From Rhodobacter ferrooxidans (GTDB lineage: Bacteria; Pseudomonadota; Alphaproteobacteria; Rhodobacterales; Rhodobacteraceae): a stretch of DNA of 62,170 bases. The stretch covers positions 1 to 62,170 of the forward strand of contig NZ_ACYY01000018.1 of assembly GCF_000176015.1 (NCBI RefSeq), written 5' to 3'. The notes under the pieces were generated by a model. That model saw only the letters and a program-made list of their open reading frames with translations, was not told where the DNA came from and made no database searches. The stretch's first letter is position 1. Every line of letters starts with the position of its first letter. A program made the translations under genes and the position numbers. Of the stretch, positions 1 through 8,225 are shown piece by piece.

Positions 1-219
1 AGTACCGATTCCATGATCTAAATCATCTCTAAATATCAGCCACTTAAGGTCCCGTACCAAACTGGCGCAGTCATCAGGTCCGGAGAATATCGGCCCTGAG
101 AGAACCCTTCCGGGCCTCTTGGCGCCGGGGCCAGTGCTCAGCCCCACCCGCATAACCCCCGAAAATAGCGGAAAAACCCGGCCGCCGCCGGAGTGGGAGA
201 ACGCTTTCGCGAGGGCAAG

Positions 220-309
220 TGGCGGAGGCGGTGGGATTCGAACCCACGGTGGAGTTCCCCCCACGCTCAGTTAGCAACCGAGTGCTTTCGGCCTCTCAGC
301 CACGCCTCC
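220..309 (-). tRNA. tRNA-Ser (anticodon GCT)
   Basis: Read on the minus strand this folds as a class II tRNA with a long variable arm. The seven-base acceptor stem GGAGGCG pairs with CGCCTCC, the D-arm begins TGGCTGAGAGG, the anticodon loop centres on GCT, and GGTTCGAATCC is the T-loop. The discriminator G and an encoded CCA (222-220) follow. GCT reads AGC and AGU serine codons. The gene is isolated; the open frame on the opposite strand across it is an artefact. Confidence 0.96.
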
Positions 310-384
310 GTGCGCCTCATTTAGCCGGGCAAGGCCAAGGGGGCAAGAGGGAAAGCTGGACATATTGAGCCGAACCGCCGCGCC

Positions 385-1779
385 TCAGTCCACCTCTGCA
401 GTCGGCATCGGCTGGGTTTCGACGCCAATCTCAAGCCGTTGCAGCACCGGGGCGGCGTAGAAGGCGAAAAGGGCCGCTTTGGACGGCGCGGGTTGCAGGC
501 CGGCCTCGGCCTCGACAACGATGCCGCGGGCCTCCAGCGGACGCAGACCCTCGGCCAGGGTGGCGGCAAGACCTGTGGGTGGCAGTTTCAGCACCGCCCC
601 CAGGGCTTGCAGCCGGGCGATCAACGCTGTCAGCCGCCCGGGAAGGTCGGCGCGGGGCACCGGGCCTGCGGCCAGGGCGGCGGCCACCAACGGCACCGGC
701 AGGATCGGCACCGATTGCGCCACCTCGGCCATCAGCAGCGCCCCCAGACCCTCGGTCGAGGCCCCTGCCCCTGCCAGATAGCCGCGCAGCGAGATCGGCG
801 CGCCAAACGCCACGGCGGCGGTGCCGAAGCCGGGAAACCGGCCGCGGACCAGCCGCCAGCCCATGCGGCCAATGAAACCCGCGATGCTGGAAGCGCTGCC
901 GCGGAACTGCCGCACGCCGCTTTGCCCGGCCTCGACCAGCAAGCGGTCCTCCAGCACCCGGTCATAGGCGATCGCCACCGGCACGAACACCACATCGCGC
1001 CCCGCCGGATCAAAGCCGTTGACGATATAGCCCAGCAACCCCAGCCGCGCCGCCCCCACCCGGCCATCCAGCGACAGCCCGCCTTCGGGAAACACCGCCT
1101 GCGTCGCCCCCTCGGCCGTGGCCATCTGCACATAGCGCGCCAGCACCCGCCGATACAGCGGATTGGAGGATTTGCGGCGGATGAAATAGGCCCCCATCGC
1201 CCGGATCAGCCGCGACAACGGCCAGATCCGCGCCCATTCGCCCACCGCATAGGACAAGGCACCACGGTCGGCCACCAGCCAGGTCACCAGCACATAATCC
1301 ATGTTGCTGCGGTGGTTCATCACGAAGATCACCGTGGCGCTGCGGTCGATATCGGCCAGTGCCGCATCGACCTTGCCGATCCGCACCCGATAGAATGCCC
1401 GGCTGATCCGCCGCGCCGCCCTTGTGGCGAAGCCGAAATAGACCAGCGCCGAAAACCCCGGCACGATCTCGCGCGCGTAGGTGCGAGCCAACTGGAAAGC
1501 GACACTTTCGGGGGCACCGGTTTCGCGGGCGTGCTCGACCACCGCCTCCATCACCCGCGGGTCATGCACCAGCCGCACGATCATGTCTTGCCGCGCCATC
1601 AGCTTGAACGGCTCGATCGGCCGGTCGAGCCGCTTGTTCAGCCGCGCCACCAGCCGCATCATCCGTCGGCGCAGGAACCAGCGGGCCGAGGGCATCAGCA
1701 CCCGGTCCAGCGTGGCAATCGCGGCAAGGATCAGTGCCAGCACCACCAGCCACAGCGGCAGCGTGACGGTGGTGGTCAT
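385..1779 (-). CDS. PlsB-like glycerolipid acyltransferase
   Basis: A 464-residue membrane-associated acyltransferase of the PlsB/PlsC superfamily, expected to acylate glycerol-3-phosphate or lysophosphatidate in phospholipid synthesis. An N-terminal hydrophobic segment (about residues 5-25) precedes the acyltransferase domain. Visible motifs are NHRSNMDYV, giving the catalytic HX4D box, then GAYFIRRKS and FPEGGLSLDGR. The FIRR and FPEGG blocks resemble PlsB (GPAT) more than short PlsC enzymes, and the length exceeds typical PlsC (about 240-270 residues). The C-terminal region looks unlike known domains to me. Substrate choice between G3P and lyso-PA cannot be settled by eye. The start is an ATG at 1779. 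Confidence 0.8.
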   Translation of the reverse strand: MTTTVTLPLWLVVLALILAAIATLDRVLMPSARWFLRRRMMRLVARLNKRLDRPIEPFKLMARQDMIVRLVHDPRVMEAVVEHARETGAPESVAFQLARTYAREIVPGFSALVYFGFATRAARRISRAFYRVRIGKVDAALADIDRSATVIFVMNHRSNMDYVLVTWLVADRGALSYAVGEWARIWPLSRLIRAMGAYFIRRKSSNPLYRRVLARYVQMATAEGATQAVFPEGGLSLDGRVGAARLGLLGYIVNGFDPAGRDVVFVPVAIAYDRVLEDRLLVEAGQSGVRQFRGSASSIAGFIGRMGWRLVRGRFPGFGTAAVAFGAPISLRGYLAGAGASTEGLGALLMAEVAQSVPILPVPLVAAALAAGPVPRADLPGRLTALIARLQALGAVLKLPPTGLAATLAEGLRPLEARGIVVEAEAGLQPAPSKAALFAFYAAPVLQRLEIGVETQPMPTAEVD

Positions 1780-1840
1780 TGCGATGGGCCGAAGGGGATA
1801 GGCACTGGGGTCATCCCCTCCGGCAGCCCGTCGGGGCGGA

Positions 1841-2167
1841 TCAGTTGTAGGTGAAGGTGCCGATCTCGCACACGTTCACGTTCTCGCGCACCAGCACGTC
1901 GCCATCCTCGAACACCGCCTTGAAGTCGAACTTGCAGTAGCCCGAGCCGTCATGGAAGTTGATGGTGACCTGCGACCCCGAGGGCAGCACGTCCTGGCCC
2001 AGGATGTCCTCTTCCCAGGAGTTGGTGCCTTTGTTCGACCCGTAAAAATTGGTCATGGTAAAACCGGTATTGTTCACAATGGTCACGCGGCGGTCCAGCG
2101 CCAGCGCCGGGGTGGCCAGCGAGGCCGCAACAACGCCTGCCATGAGGGCGTTTCTGAACAGAATCAC
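1841..2167 (-). CDS. Small secreted protein of unknown function
   Basis: A 108-residue protein beginning at GTG (2167), eight bases after a good ribosome site (AAAGGA). The start LFRNALMAGVVAASLATPAL followed by ALA is a classical Sec signal peptide. The mature part begins LDRRVTIVNNTGFTM and contains two cysteines (in GYCKF and NVCEIG) that could form a disulfide. The IVNNTG..NFYGSN pattern recurs in short periplasmic proteins of Rhodobacterales, some mislabelled as argininosuccinate lyase in databases as I recall. The longer frame reaching 2326 lacks a ribosome site and would bury the signal peptide. It is divergent from ecm. No function is assigned. Confidence 0.75.
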   Translation of the reverse strand: MILFRNALMAGVVAASLATPALALDRRVTIVNNTGFTMTNFYGSNKGTNSWEEDILGQDVLPSGSQVTINFHDGSGYCKFDFKAVFEDGDVLVRENVNVCEIGTFTYN

Positions 2168-2362
2168 GGACGTATCCTTTCTTGCAATGGGGGCAATTCG
2201 ATTGATTCGAATCTGGTCAAGTGTCTGTCTGCCCCGGAAAAAATGCAACAAATCCCCGTGCTTCGCCGCGAAATGCCGCGCCGCAGCGAATTGACAATGA
2301 CACAAAATGTCGATTACAACGCACATGCCGCAAGAATATTACCACGCAGACTGGAGCCGCCG
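2168..2362. promoter_or_regulatory. Divergent intergenic region upstream of ecm
   Basis: This 195-bp gap must hold the promoters of the small secreted protein (minus) and ecm (plus). It contains a 10-bp palindrome GATTCGAATC (2204-2213) preceded by ATTCGATTG, giving near-direct ATTCGA repeats 9 bp apart. TTGC and GCAA also face each other around 2182-2195. They may be operator half-sites, but no regulator can be named. Confidence 0.35.
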
Positions 2363-4315
2363 ATGCCCACCCCGCCCAAGGACAGCCCCTGGTTGTTTCG
2401 CACCTATGCCGGCCATTCCACCGCCAAGGCGTCGAACGAACTTTACCGTGGCAACCTGGCCAAGGGGCAGACCGGGCTTTCGGTGGCCTTCGATCTGCCG
2501 ACCCAGACCGGCTATGACAGCGACCACAAGCTGTCGCGCGGCGAGGTCGGCAAGGTCGGTGTGCCGGTCAGCCATCTGGGCGACATGCGGGCGCTGTTTC
2601 AGGGCATCCCGGTCGAGAAGATGAACACCTCGATGACCATCAACGCCACGGCGCCGTGGCTGCTGGCGCTGTATATCGCGGTGGCCGAGGAACAGGGGGC
2701 CGATGTGGCCGCCCTGCAGGGCACCGTGCAGAACGACATCATCAAGGAATATCTGTCGCGCGGCACCTATATCGCGCCGCCCAAGGCCAGCCTGCGGATG
2801 ATCACCGACATCGCGGCCTATACGCAGAAGCACCTGCCGAAATGGAACCCGATGAACGTGTGTTCCTATCACCTGCAAGAGGCCGGGGCGACGCCGGAGC
2901 AGGAACTGGCCTTTGCGCTGGCCACCGCCTGCGCGGTGCTGGATGATCTGAAAGGGAAAGTTTCTGCGGCAGAATTCCCCAATATGGTCGGCAGAATATC
3001 GTTTTTTGTAAATGCCGGCATCCGCTTCGTGACCGAGATGTGCAAGATGCGCGCCTTTGTCGATCTATGGGACGAGATCTGTCTGGAGCGTTATGGCATC
3101 ACCGAGGCGAAGTATCGCCGCTTCCGTTACGGCGTGCAGGTCAACTCGCTGGGCCTGACCGAGCAGCAGCCCGAAAACAACGTCTATCGCATCCTGATCG
3201 AGATGCTGGCGGTGACGCTTTCCAAGAAGGCCCGCGCCCGCGCCGTGCAACTGCCTGCCTGGAACGAGGCCCTGGGCCTGCCGCGGCCCTGGGATCAGCA
3301 ATGGTCGCTGCGGATGCAGCAGATTCTGGCCTATGAATCCGACCTCTTGGAATACGACGACCTGTTCGACGGCAACCCGGCGGTGGACCGCAAGGTGGCG
3401 GCGCTGAAGGAAGGTGCCCGGGCCGAACTGGCGCAGATCGACGCCATGGGCGGGGCGGTTGCCGCCATCGACTACATGAAGGGGCGGCTGGTCGAGGCCA
3501 ATGCCGAACGCATCGGCAAGATCGAGGCCGGGCAGACGGTGGTGGTCGGGGTAAACCGCTGGACCGAGGCCGCGCCCTCGCCGCTGACCGCGGGCGACGG
3601 GTCGATCATGGAGGCCGATCCACTGGCCGAGGCCGACCAGATCGCCCGGCTGCAAGCCTGGCGCCAGAGTCGCGACGCCGCGGCGGTCGAGGCAGCCCTC
3701 GCCGCACTTCGCCGCGACGCGCAGAGCGGCGCCAACATCATGCCCGCCTCGATTGCCGCCGCCAAGGCCGGGGCGACAACCGGCGAATGGGGGGCGATGG
3801 TGCGCAGCGCTTTTGGCGAATACCGCGCGCCGACCGGGGTTTCCCGCAGCCCCTCCAACCGCACCGAAGGGCTGGAGCCGATCCGCGAGGCGGTGGCGGT
3901 TCTGGCCGCGAAACTGGGGCGGCCGTTGAAGTTTGTCGTGGGAAAACCGGGGCTTGATGGCCATTCCAACGGCGCCGAGCAGATCGCCGCCCGCGCCCGC
4001 GATTGCGGCATGGACATCCATTACGAAGGCATCCGCCTGACCCCGGCCGAGATCGTCGATGCCGCCGTGGCGCAGGAGGCGCATGTGGTCGGCCTGTCGA
4101 TCTTGTCGGGCAGCCACATGCCGTTGATCACCGAAGTGCTTGATCTGATGCGCAAAGCCGGGATTTCGGCGGTGCCGCTGGTAGTCGGTGGCATCATCCC
4201 GGAAGACGACGCGGCGGCGCTTCGGGCGATGGGCGTGGCAGCGGTCTATACGCCGAAAGACTTCGAGCTGAACCGGATCATGCTGGATATCGTCGGGCTG
4301 GTGGACGCCGCCTGA
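2363..4315 (+). CDS. ecm: Ethylmalonyl-CoA mutase
   Basis: A 650-residue adenosylcobalamin-dependent acyl-CoA mutase converting (2R)-ethylmalonyl-CoA to (2S)-methylsuccinyl-CoA in the ethylmalonyl-CoA pathway. The N-terminal two thirds is the TIM-barrel catalytic domain (SVAFDLPTQTGYDSD, MNTSMTINATAPWLLALY). The C-terminal domain binds B12: GKPGLDGHSNG holds the DxHxxG cobalt-ligand motif near residue 531, followed by SILSGSH and VVGGIIP. Length and sequence match the Rhodobacter sphaeroides enzyme as I remember it, rather than methylmalonyl-CoA mutase, which is usually longer. The start ATG 2363 follows GGAG and gives the family N-terminus just before PKDSPWLFRTYAG. Ccr is not in the window; in R. 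sphaeroides it lies just upstream. Confidence 0.93.
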   Translation: MPTPPKDSPWLFRTYAGHSTAKASNELYRGNLAKGQTGLSVAFDLPTQTGYDSDHKLSRGEVGKVGVPVSHLGDMRALFQGIPVEKMNTSMTINATAPWLLALYIAVAEEQGADVAALQGTVQNDIIKEYLSRGTYIAPPKASLRMITDIAAYTQKHLPKWNPMNVCSYHLQEAGATPEQELAFALATACAVLDDLKGKVSAAEFPNMVGRISFFVNAGIRFVTEMCKMRAFVDLWDEICLERYGITEAKYRRFRYGVQVNSLGLTEQQPENNVYRILIEMLAVTLSKKARARAVQLPAWNEALGLPRPWDQQWSLRMQQILAYESDLLEYDDLFDGNPAVDRKVAALKEGARAELAQIDAMGGAVAAIDYMKGRLVEANAERIGKIEAGQTVVVGVNRWTEAAPSPLTAGDGSIMEADPLAEADQIARLQAWRQSRDAAAVEAALAALRRDAQSGANIMPASIAAAKAGATTGEWGAMVRSAFGEYRAPTGVSRSPSNRTEGLEPIREAVAVLAAKLGRPLKFVVGKPGLDGHSNGAEQIAARARDCGMDIHYEGIRLTPAEIVDAAVAQEAHVVGLSILSGSHMPLITEVLDLMRKAGISAVPLVVGGIIPEDDAAALRAMGVAAVYTPKDFELNRIMLDIVGLVDAA

Positions 4316-4327
4316 CATTTTCGAACA

Positions 4328-4364
4328 ATTACCCCGGCGGAAGCGGTTCCGCCCGGGTAATTTA
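4328..4364. terminator. Bidirectional terminator between ecm and lpd
   Basis: Arms ATTACCCCGGCGGAA (4328-4342) and TTCCGCCCGGGTAAT (4347-4361) pair over 15 positions with one mismatch around a GCGG loop. A-rich sequence lies on the left and T-rich sequence on the right. It lies between two convergent stop codons 65 bp apart, so it can end both transcripts. Confidence 0.8.
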
Positions 4365-4380
4365 TTGTGATTTTCGAACC

Positions 4381-5769
4381 TCAGGCGTGGATCGCGCCAT
4401 CGCCACAGGCCAGGGCCGCCTCGCGCACCGCTTCGGAATAGGTCGGATGCGCATGGCAGGTCAGCGCCAGATCCTGCGCCGAGGCGCCGAATTCCATCGC
4501 CACGCAGACCTCGTGGATCAGGTCGCCAGCGCCTGGGCCGATGATGTGGCAGCCCAAAATCCGGTCGGTGGCCTTGTCGGCCAGCAGTTTCACGAAACCC
4601 TCGGCCTGAAACACCGCCTTGGCGCGGGCGTTACCCATGAAGGAGAACTTGCCGACCTTGTAGGCGCGGCCCTCGGCCTTCAACTGCTCTTCGGTCTGGC
4701 CGACGGTGGCGACCTCGGGGGTGGTATAGACCACGCCGGGGATCACGGCGTAGTTGACGTGACCGGCCTTGCCCGCCAGAATTTCGGCCAGCGCCATGCC
4801 CTCGTCCTCGGCCTTGTGGGCCAGCATCGGGCCGGTGATCGCATCACCGATGGCGTAGAGGCCCTTGATATTGGTGGCAAAGTGCGCGTCGGTCTTCACC
4901 TGTCCGCGCGGCAGCATCTCTACCCCCAGCGCATCCAGCCCCAGACCGGCAAGATGCGGCTTGCGGCCTGTTGCCACCAGAACCACGTCGGTTTCAAGGA
5001 TGGCTTCGGTTTCGTCCTTGCGCAGTTTCCAGGTGGTCTTGGCCTTGCCCTTCGTCACCGAAACGCCCTGCACCGCGGCGCCGAGGATGAATTTCAGCCC
5101 CTGTTTCGCCAGGATGCGCTGGAAGGCTTTGGCGACCTCGGCATCCATGCCGGGGGTGATGGCGTCGAGGTATTCGACCACCGTCACCTCGGCACCCAGC
5201 CGGGCATAGACCGAGCCCATTTCCAGCCCGATCACGCCCGCGCCAATCACCAGCAGCGATTTCGGCACCTTGCCCAGCGCCAGCGCGCCGGTGGAGGTGA
5301 CGACGGTTTTCTCGTCCACCGTGACGCCGGGCAAGCTTGCGGCCTCGGAGCCGGTGGCGATGACGATGGATTTGGCCTCGTGCACCTCGTCACCGACCTT
5401 GACCTGACCGGCGGCGGGGATGGAGGCCCAGCCCTTCAGCCAGGTCACCTTGTTCTTCTTGAACAGGAACTCGATGCCCTTGGTGTTGCCGGAAACCACA
5501 TCGTCCTTGTAGGCCTGCATCCTGGCCCAATCGACCTTGGGCGAGGCGCCGATCAGGCCCATTTTGGCAAAGTTTTCATGGGTTTCGTGCAAGGAATGGG
5601 TGGCGTGCAGCAGGGCCTTGGAGGGGATGCAGCCGACGTTCAGGCAGGTGCCGCCCAGGGTGTCGCGGCCTTCGACCACGGCGACTTTCAGCCCGAGTTG
5701 GGCGGCGCGGATGGCGCAGACATAGCCGCCGGGGCCGGCGCCGATGATGATGACGTCAAAACTTGCCAT
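4381..5769 (-). CDS. lpd: Dihydrolipoyl dehydrogenase (E3)
   Basis: A 462-residue FAD-dependent E3 subunit that reoxidises dihydrolipoyl groups with NAD+, here most likely for the 2-oxoglutarate dehydrogenase complex encoded upstream. The FAD-binding [17 protein letters not shown] is at the N-terminus, the redox-active disulfide lies in [13 protein letters not shown] (about residues 39-51), the NAD-binding [12 protein letters not shown] is central, and the dimer-interface HAHPTYSEA near the end carries the catalytic His. ATG 5769 follows AAGGAA. It lies in the same direction as sucA and odhB, separated by a MAPEG gene and an atypical small gene. Confidence 0.95.
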   Translation of the reverse strand: MASFDVIIIGAGPGGYVCAIRAAQLGLKVAVVEGRDTLGGTCLNVGCIPSKALLHATHSLHETHENFAKMGLIGASPKVDWARMQAYKDDVVSGNTKGIEFLFKKNKVTWLKGWASIPAAGQVKVGDEVHEAKSIVIATGSEAASLPGVTVDEKTVVTSTGALALGKVPKSLLVIGAGVIGLEMGSVYARLGAEVTVVEYLDAITPGMDAEVAKAFQRILAKQGLKFILGAAVQGVSVTKGKAKTTWKLRKDETEAILETDVVLVATGRKPHLAGLGLDALGVEMLPRGQVKTDAHFATNIKGLYAIGDAITGPMLAHKAEDEGMALAEILAGKAGHVNYAVIPGVVYTTPEVATVGQTEEQLKAEGRAYKVGKFSFMGNARAKAVFQAEGFVKLLADKATDRILGCHIIGPGAGDLIHEVCVAMEFGASAQDLALTCHAHPTYSEAVREAALACGDGAIHA

Positions 5770-5794
5770 GGGTCGGGTTCCTTGTTGACCGGAG

Positions 5795-5840
5795 CCGGGG
5801 GTTTTCCACCCCCGGACCCCCGAGGATATTTTTCCAGAGG
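5795..5840 (+). repeat. Dispersed GAGGATATTT repeat, copy 1
   Basis: A hairpin with arms CCGGGGG and CCCCCGG is followed by ACCCCCGAGGATATTT and TTCCAGAGG. The same composite occurs at 26441-26490, 42526-42567 and 60141-60259. It fills the gap between the MAPEG gene and lpd. Confidence 0.7.
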
Positions 5841-5845
5841 TGAAT

Positions 5846-6241
5846 TCAGATCAGGGCGGCCACCAGCAGGGTGACGGTGGCGAAGAAGCCGACGCTCCAG
5901 ATCAGCGAGCGCCAGGGGGCGAGGCCGAGGGCGTAAGCGGGGATGTAGGCCAAGCGGGCGGCGAGGTAGGTCCAGGCGGCGGTTTGGGTGACCGCGGTGG
6001 ACTGGTTGGACAGGGTGACGACGGTGACGGCCAGGGTGAACAGGATCAGGCCTTCGAAATGGTTGTTCATCGCCCGTTGCATCCGACCGGTCAGGGTGGA
6101 GAGCGGGTGTTCCGGCGGGGTGTCGCGCGGGCCCATGGTGTAGCGCGCACCAAGTTCCATGTTGGCCAGCAGGGCGAAGATGCCGAACTGGAGGGTCTGG
6201 AGAAGGCCTGCGAGGGCGAGGGCGGTGAGTTCGGGGGTCAT
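5846..6241 (-). CDS. MAPEG family integral membrane protein
   Basis: A 131-residue protein with about four hydrophobic segments (residues roughly 5-25, 60-80, 85-105 and 112-130). It matches the MAPEG superfamily in size and in the block [13 protein letters not shown], which corresponds to the conserved (R/Q)R.(Q)N..E signature. Family members include glutathione S-transferase-like membrane enzymes; most bacterial copies are uncharacterised. ATG 6241 is chosen because it starts directly before the first membrane segment; the longer frame runs into low-complexity intergenic DNA. It lies 76 bp upstream of lpd in the same direction. Confidence 0.8.
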   Translation of the reverse strand: MTPELTALALAGLLQTLQFGIFALLANMELGARYTMGPRDTPPEHPLSTLTGRMQRAMNNHFEGLILFTLAVTVVTLSNQSTAVTQTAAWTYLAARLAYIPAYALGLAPWRSLIWSVGFFATVTLLVAALI

Positions 6242-6366
6242 GGGGCAGCCTCGTTTGCGCAGGTGCCCCCCACCCCCCATCCCCTCCCCACGAGGGGGAG
6301 GGGAGGCGATTGTCGCGGCGGTGGGGGTGGGATGGGGCATTTGGAGTCCGGGGGTTGGGGGTAGCT

Positions 6367-6414
6367 TAGGGTGCGCAACAGCACACCGGGGATGGTGCGC
6401 TGTTGCGCACCCTA
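6367..6414. repeat. REP-like perfect palindrome
   Basis: Arms TAGGGTGCGCAACAGC (6367-6382) and its exact complement (6399-6414) flank a 16-base centre that itself pairs partly (CACC with GGTG). It sits 9 bp beyond the stop codon of the small gene at 6424 and can act as its terminator. The motif resembles extragenic palindromes common in this bacterial group; only this copy was seen here. Confidence 0.65.
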
Positions 6415-6423
6415 CTAACTCGC

Positions 6424-6729
6424 CTAAGATTCCAGTATTGAATTGACCCAATGTGCTGGAGGTTTTTCATAGAAAACTTTCTGTTCGATTGGTCCACCTC
6501 GAAGCATGGTTTCACCCACTTCGGCACACCAAGAACTAAGCATCGGACAGCCCGGTTCTTTTGCAAAACCATGAGACTGAAGTATCTCTACGCCCTCATT
6601 GAAGTATCTGCTGACTGGTTTTGACAGCTTCACATACTTACCGAATTGCTTGTCAACCATGCGGACACGGCCAAACAGGGAAACCGTGACCAGTAGTGAA
6701 CTATTGTTGCATATCTTGAATTGAAACAT
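6424..6729 (-). CDS. Hypothetical protein, atypical composition
   Basis: A 101-residue frame that starts one base after the odhB stop codon (TGA, then GATG) and ends at TAG before a palindrome. By eye it is distinctly richer in A and T than its neighbours and uses codons such as AAA, ATA and TTT freely. No signal peptide or membrane segment is evident. It has two well separated cysteines (in EPGCPM and SSWCAEVG) and a mixed sequence such as VDKQFGKYVKLSKPVSRYF. No family is recognised. Tight coupling to odhB and an uninterrupted frame favour a real gene, probably acquired, but a chance ORF in inserted DNA is possible. Confidence 0.5.
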   Translation of the reverse strand: MFQFKICNNSSLLVTVSLFGRVRMVDKQFGKYVKLSKPVSRYFNEGVEILQSHGFAKEPGCPMLSSWCAEVGETMLRGGPIEQKVFYEKPPAHWVNSILES

Positions 6730-6730
6730 C

Positions 6731-8224
6731 TCACAAATCCATCAACAACCGCCGCGGATCCTCCAGCGCCTCTTTCACCCGCACCAGGAAGGTCACCGCG
6801 CCCTTGCCGTCAACCACGCGGTGATCGTAGCTCAGCGCCAGATACATCATCGGGCGGATCACGATTTGCCCCGCCACCACCACCGGGCGGTCCTGGATCT
6901 TGTGCATGCCAAGGATGCCCGATTGCGGCGGGTTCAGGATGGGGGAGGACATCAGCGAGCCATAGACGCCGCCGTTGGAGATGGTGAACGAACCGCCCTG
7001 CATCTCGGCGATCGACAGCTTGCCGTCGCGGGCGCGCACCCCAAGTTCGGCGATCTTCTTCTCGATGGCCGAGAAGCCCATGCCGTCGGCGTCGCGCAGC
7101 ACCGGCACCACCAGACCCGAGGGGGTGCCGACCGCCACGCCCATGTGGACGTAGTTTTTATACACCAGATCGGTGCCGTCGATCTCGGCATTGACCTCGG
7201 GCACTTCTTTCAGCGCGTGGCAGCAGGCCTTGACGAAGAACGACATGAAGCCCAGCTTGACGCCGTGTTTCTTTTCGAACACATCCTTGTATTCATTGCG
7301 CAAAGCCATGACGCCCGACATATCCACCTCGTTGTAGGTGGTCAGCATGGCGGCGGTGTTCTGCGCGTCTTTCAGGCGGCGGGCGATGGTCTGGCGCAGG
7401 CGGGTCATCTTGACCCGCTCTTCGCGGGCCACGTCATCGGCCAGCACCGGGGCGCGCGGCACGGTGATCGGCGTGGCGGGGGCGGCCACGGCGGCGGCGG
7501 CCACACCCGAGGCCACGGCCTTGGCGACGTCTTCCTTCATCACCCGGCCATCGCGGCCCGAGGCGGCAATGGCATCCCGGGCGATCCCGGCTTCGGCCAT
7601 CGCCTTCTTGGCGGCGGGGGAATCTTCCACATCTTTGGCCTTGGCAGGCGCGACGGCGGTCGCAACGGGGGCGGCAACCACCCCTGCCCCATCGGCCGAG
7701 ATCACCGCAAGCCGGGCACCAGCGGCAACCGTGGCGCCTTCGGCCACCAGAATCTCGGCCAGCACACCGGCGGCGGGGGCGGGAACCTCGACCGAGACCT
7801 TGTCGGTTTCCAACTCGCACAGCATTTCATCCTGTGCCACCGCATCGCCCGGCTTCTTGAACCAGGTCGCGACCGTTGCTTCCGAGACGCTTTCGCCCAG
7901 GGCGGGAACCATCACATCAATCATCTTGTCCTCTTTCACGCTGGCCGCGGCCTTTGCGCTTTTCTTTTGCGGTTCACTTGCGGCACCTGCCGCGGAAATC
8001 TGCGCCAGCAGGGCGGCCACGCCAACGGTGGTCCCTTCGGGCGCCACAATCTCGATCAGCTTGCCTGCGACGGGCGCATGCACCTCGACGGTGACTTTGT
8101 CGGTTTCCAGCTCGCACAGCATGTCATCGACCGCCACCGCGTCACCCGGTTTCTTGAACCAGGTGGCGACGGTGGCTTCGGTGACGCTTTCGCCAAGCGT
8201 GGGCACCCTGACGTCGGTTGCCAT
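6731..8224 (-). CDS. odhB: 2-oxoglutarate dehydrogenase E2, two lipoyl domains
   Basis: A 497-residue dihydrolipoyllysine succinyltransferase, the core of the 2-oxoglutarate dehydrogenase complex. Two near-identical lipoyl domains are present (about residues 3-75 and 103-176), each with the lipoylated lysine in the motif ETDKV. A peripheral-subunit-binding domain ([13 protein letters not shown], about 225-260) and the catalytic acyltransferase domain ending [14 protein letters not shown] follow; that His and Asp are catalytic. E. coli SucB has one lipoyl domain, so the duplication is a lineage feature. The start at 8224 is one base after the sucA stop; the ATG at 8236 would add MGAD and overlap sucA. 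Confidence 0.95.
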   Translation of the reverse strand: MATDVRVPTLGESVTEATVATWFKKPGDAVAVDDMLCELETDKVTVEVHAPVAGKLIEIVAPEGTTVGVAALLAQISAAGAASEPQKKSAKAAASVKEDKMIDVMVPALGESVSEATVATWFKKPGDAVAQDEMLCELETDKVSVEVPAPAAGVLAEILVAEGATVAAGARLAVISADGAGVVAAPVATAVAPAKAKDVEDSPAAKKAMAEAGIARDAIAASGRDGRVMKEDVAKAVASGVAAAAVAAPATPITVPRAPVLADDVAREERVKMTRLRQTIARRLKDAQNTAAMLTTYNEVDMSGVMALRNEYKDVFEKKHGVKLGFMSFFVKACCHALKEVPEVNAEIDGTDLVYKNYVHMGVAVGTPSGLVVPVLRDADGMGFSAIEKKIAELGVRARDGKLSIAEMQGGSFTISNGGVYGSLMSSPILNPPQSGILGMHKIQDRPVVVAGQIVIRPMMYLALSYDHRVVDGKGAVTFLVRVKEALEDPRRLLMDL

Positions 8225-8225
8225 G

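Noticed and set aside
1-219. Partial gene or att site at the left edge
   Set aside because: No frame with recognisable content, and no repeat of the tRNA-Ser 3' end was found.
74-277. 67-codon plus-strand frame at the window start
   Set aside because: It runs through the tRNA-Ser(GCT) gene on the opposite strand and has no ribosome site.
6241-6366. C/G-rich stretch before the MAPEG gene as a regulatory RNA
   Set aside because: It is low-complexity (runs of C and a GAGGGGGAGGGGAGG stretch) without a clear paired structure beyond chance.
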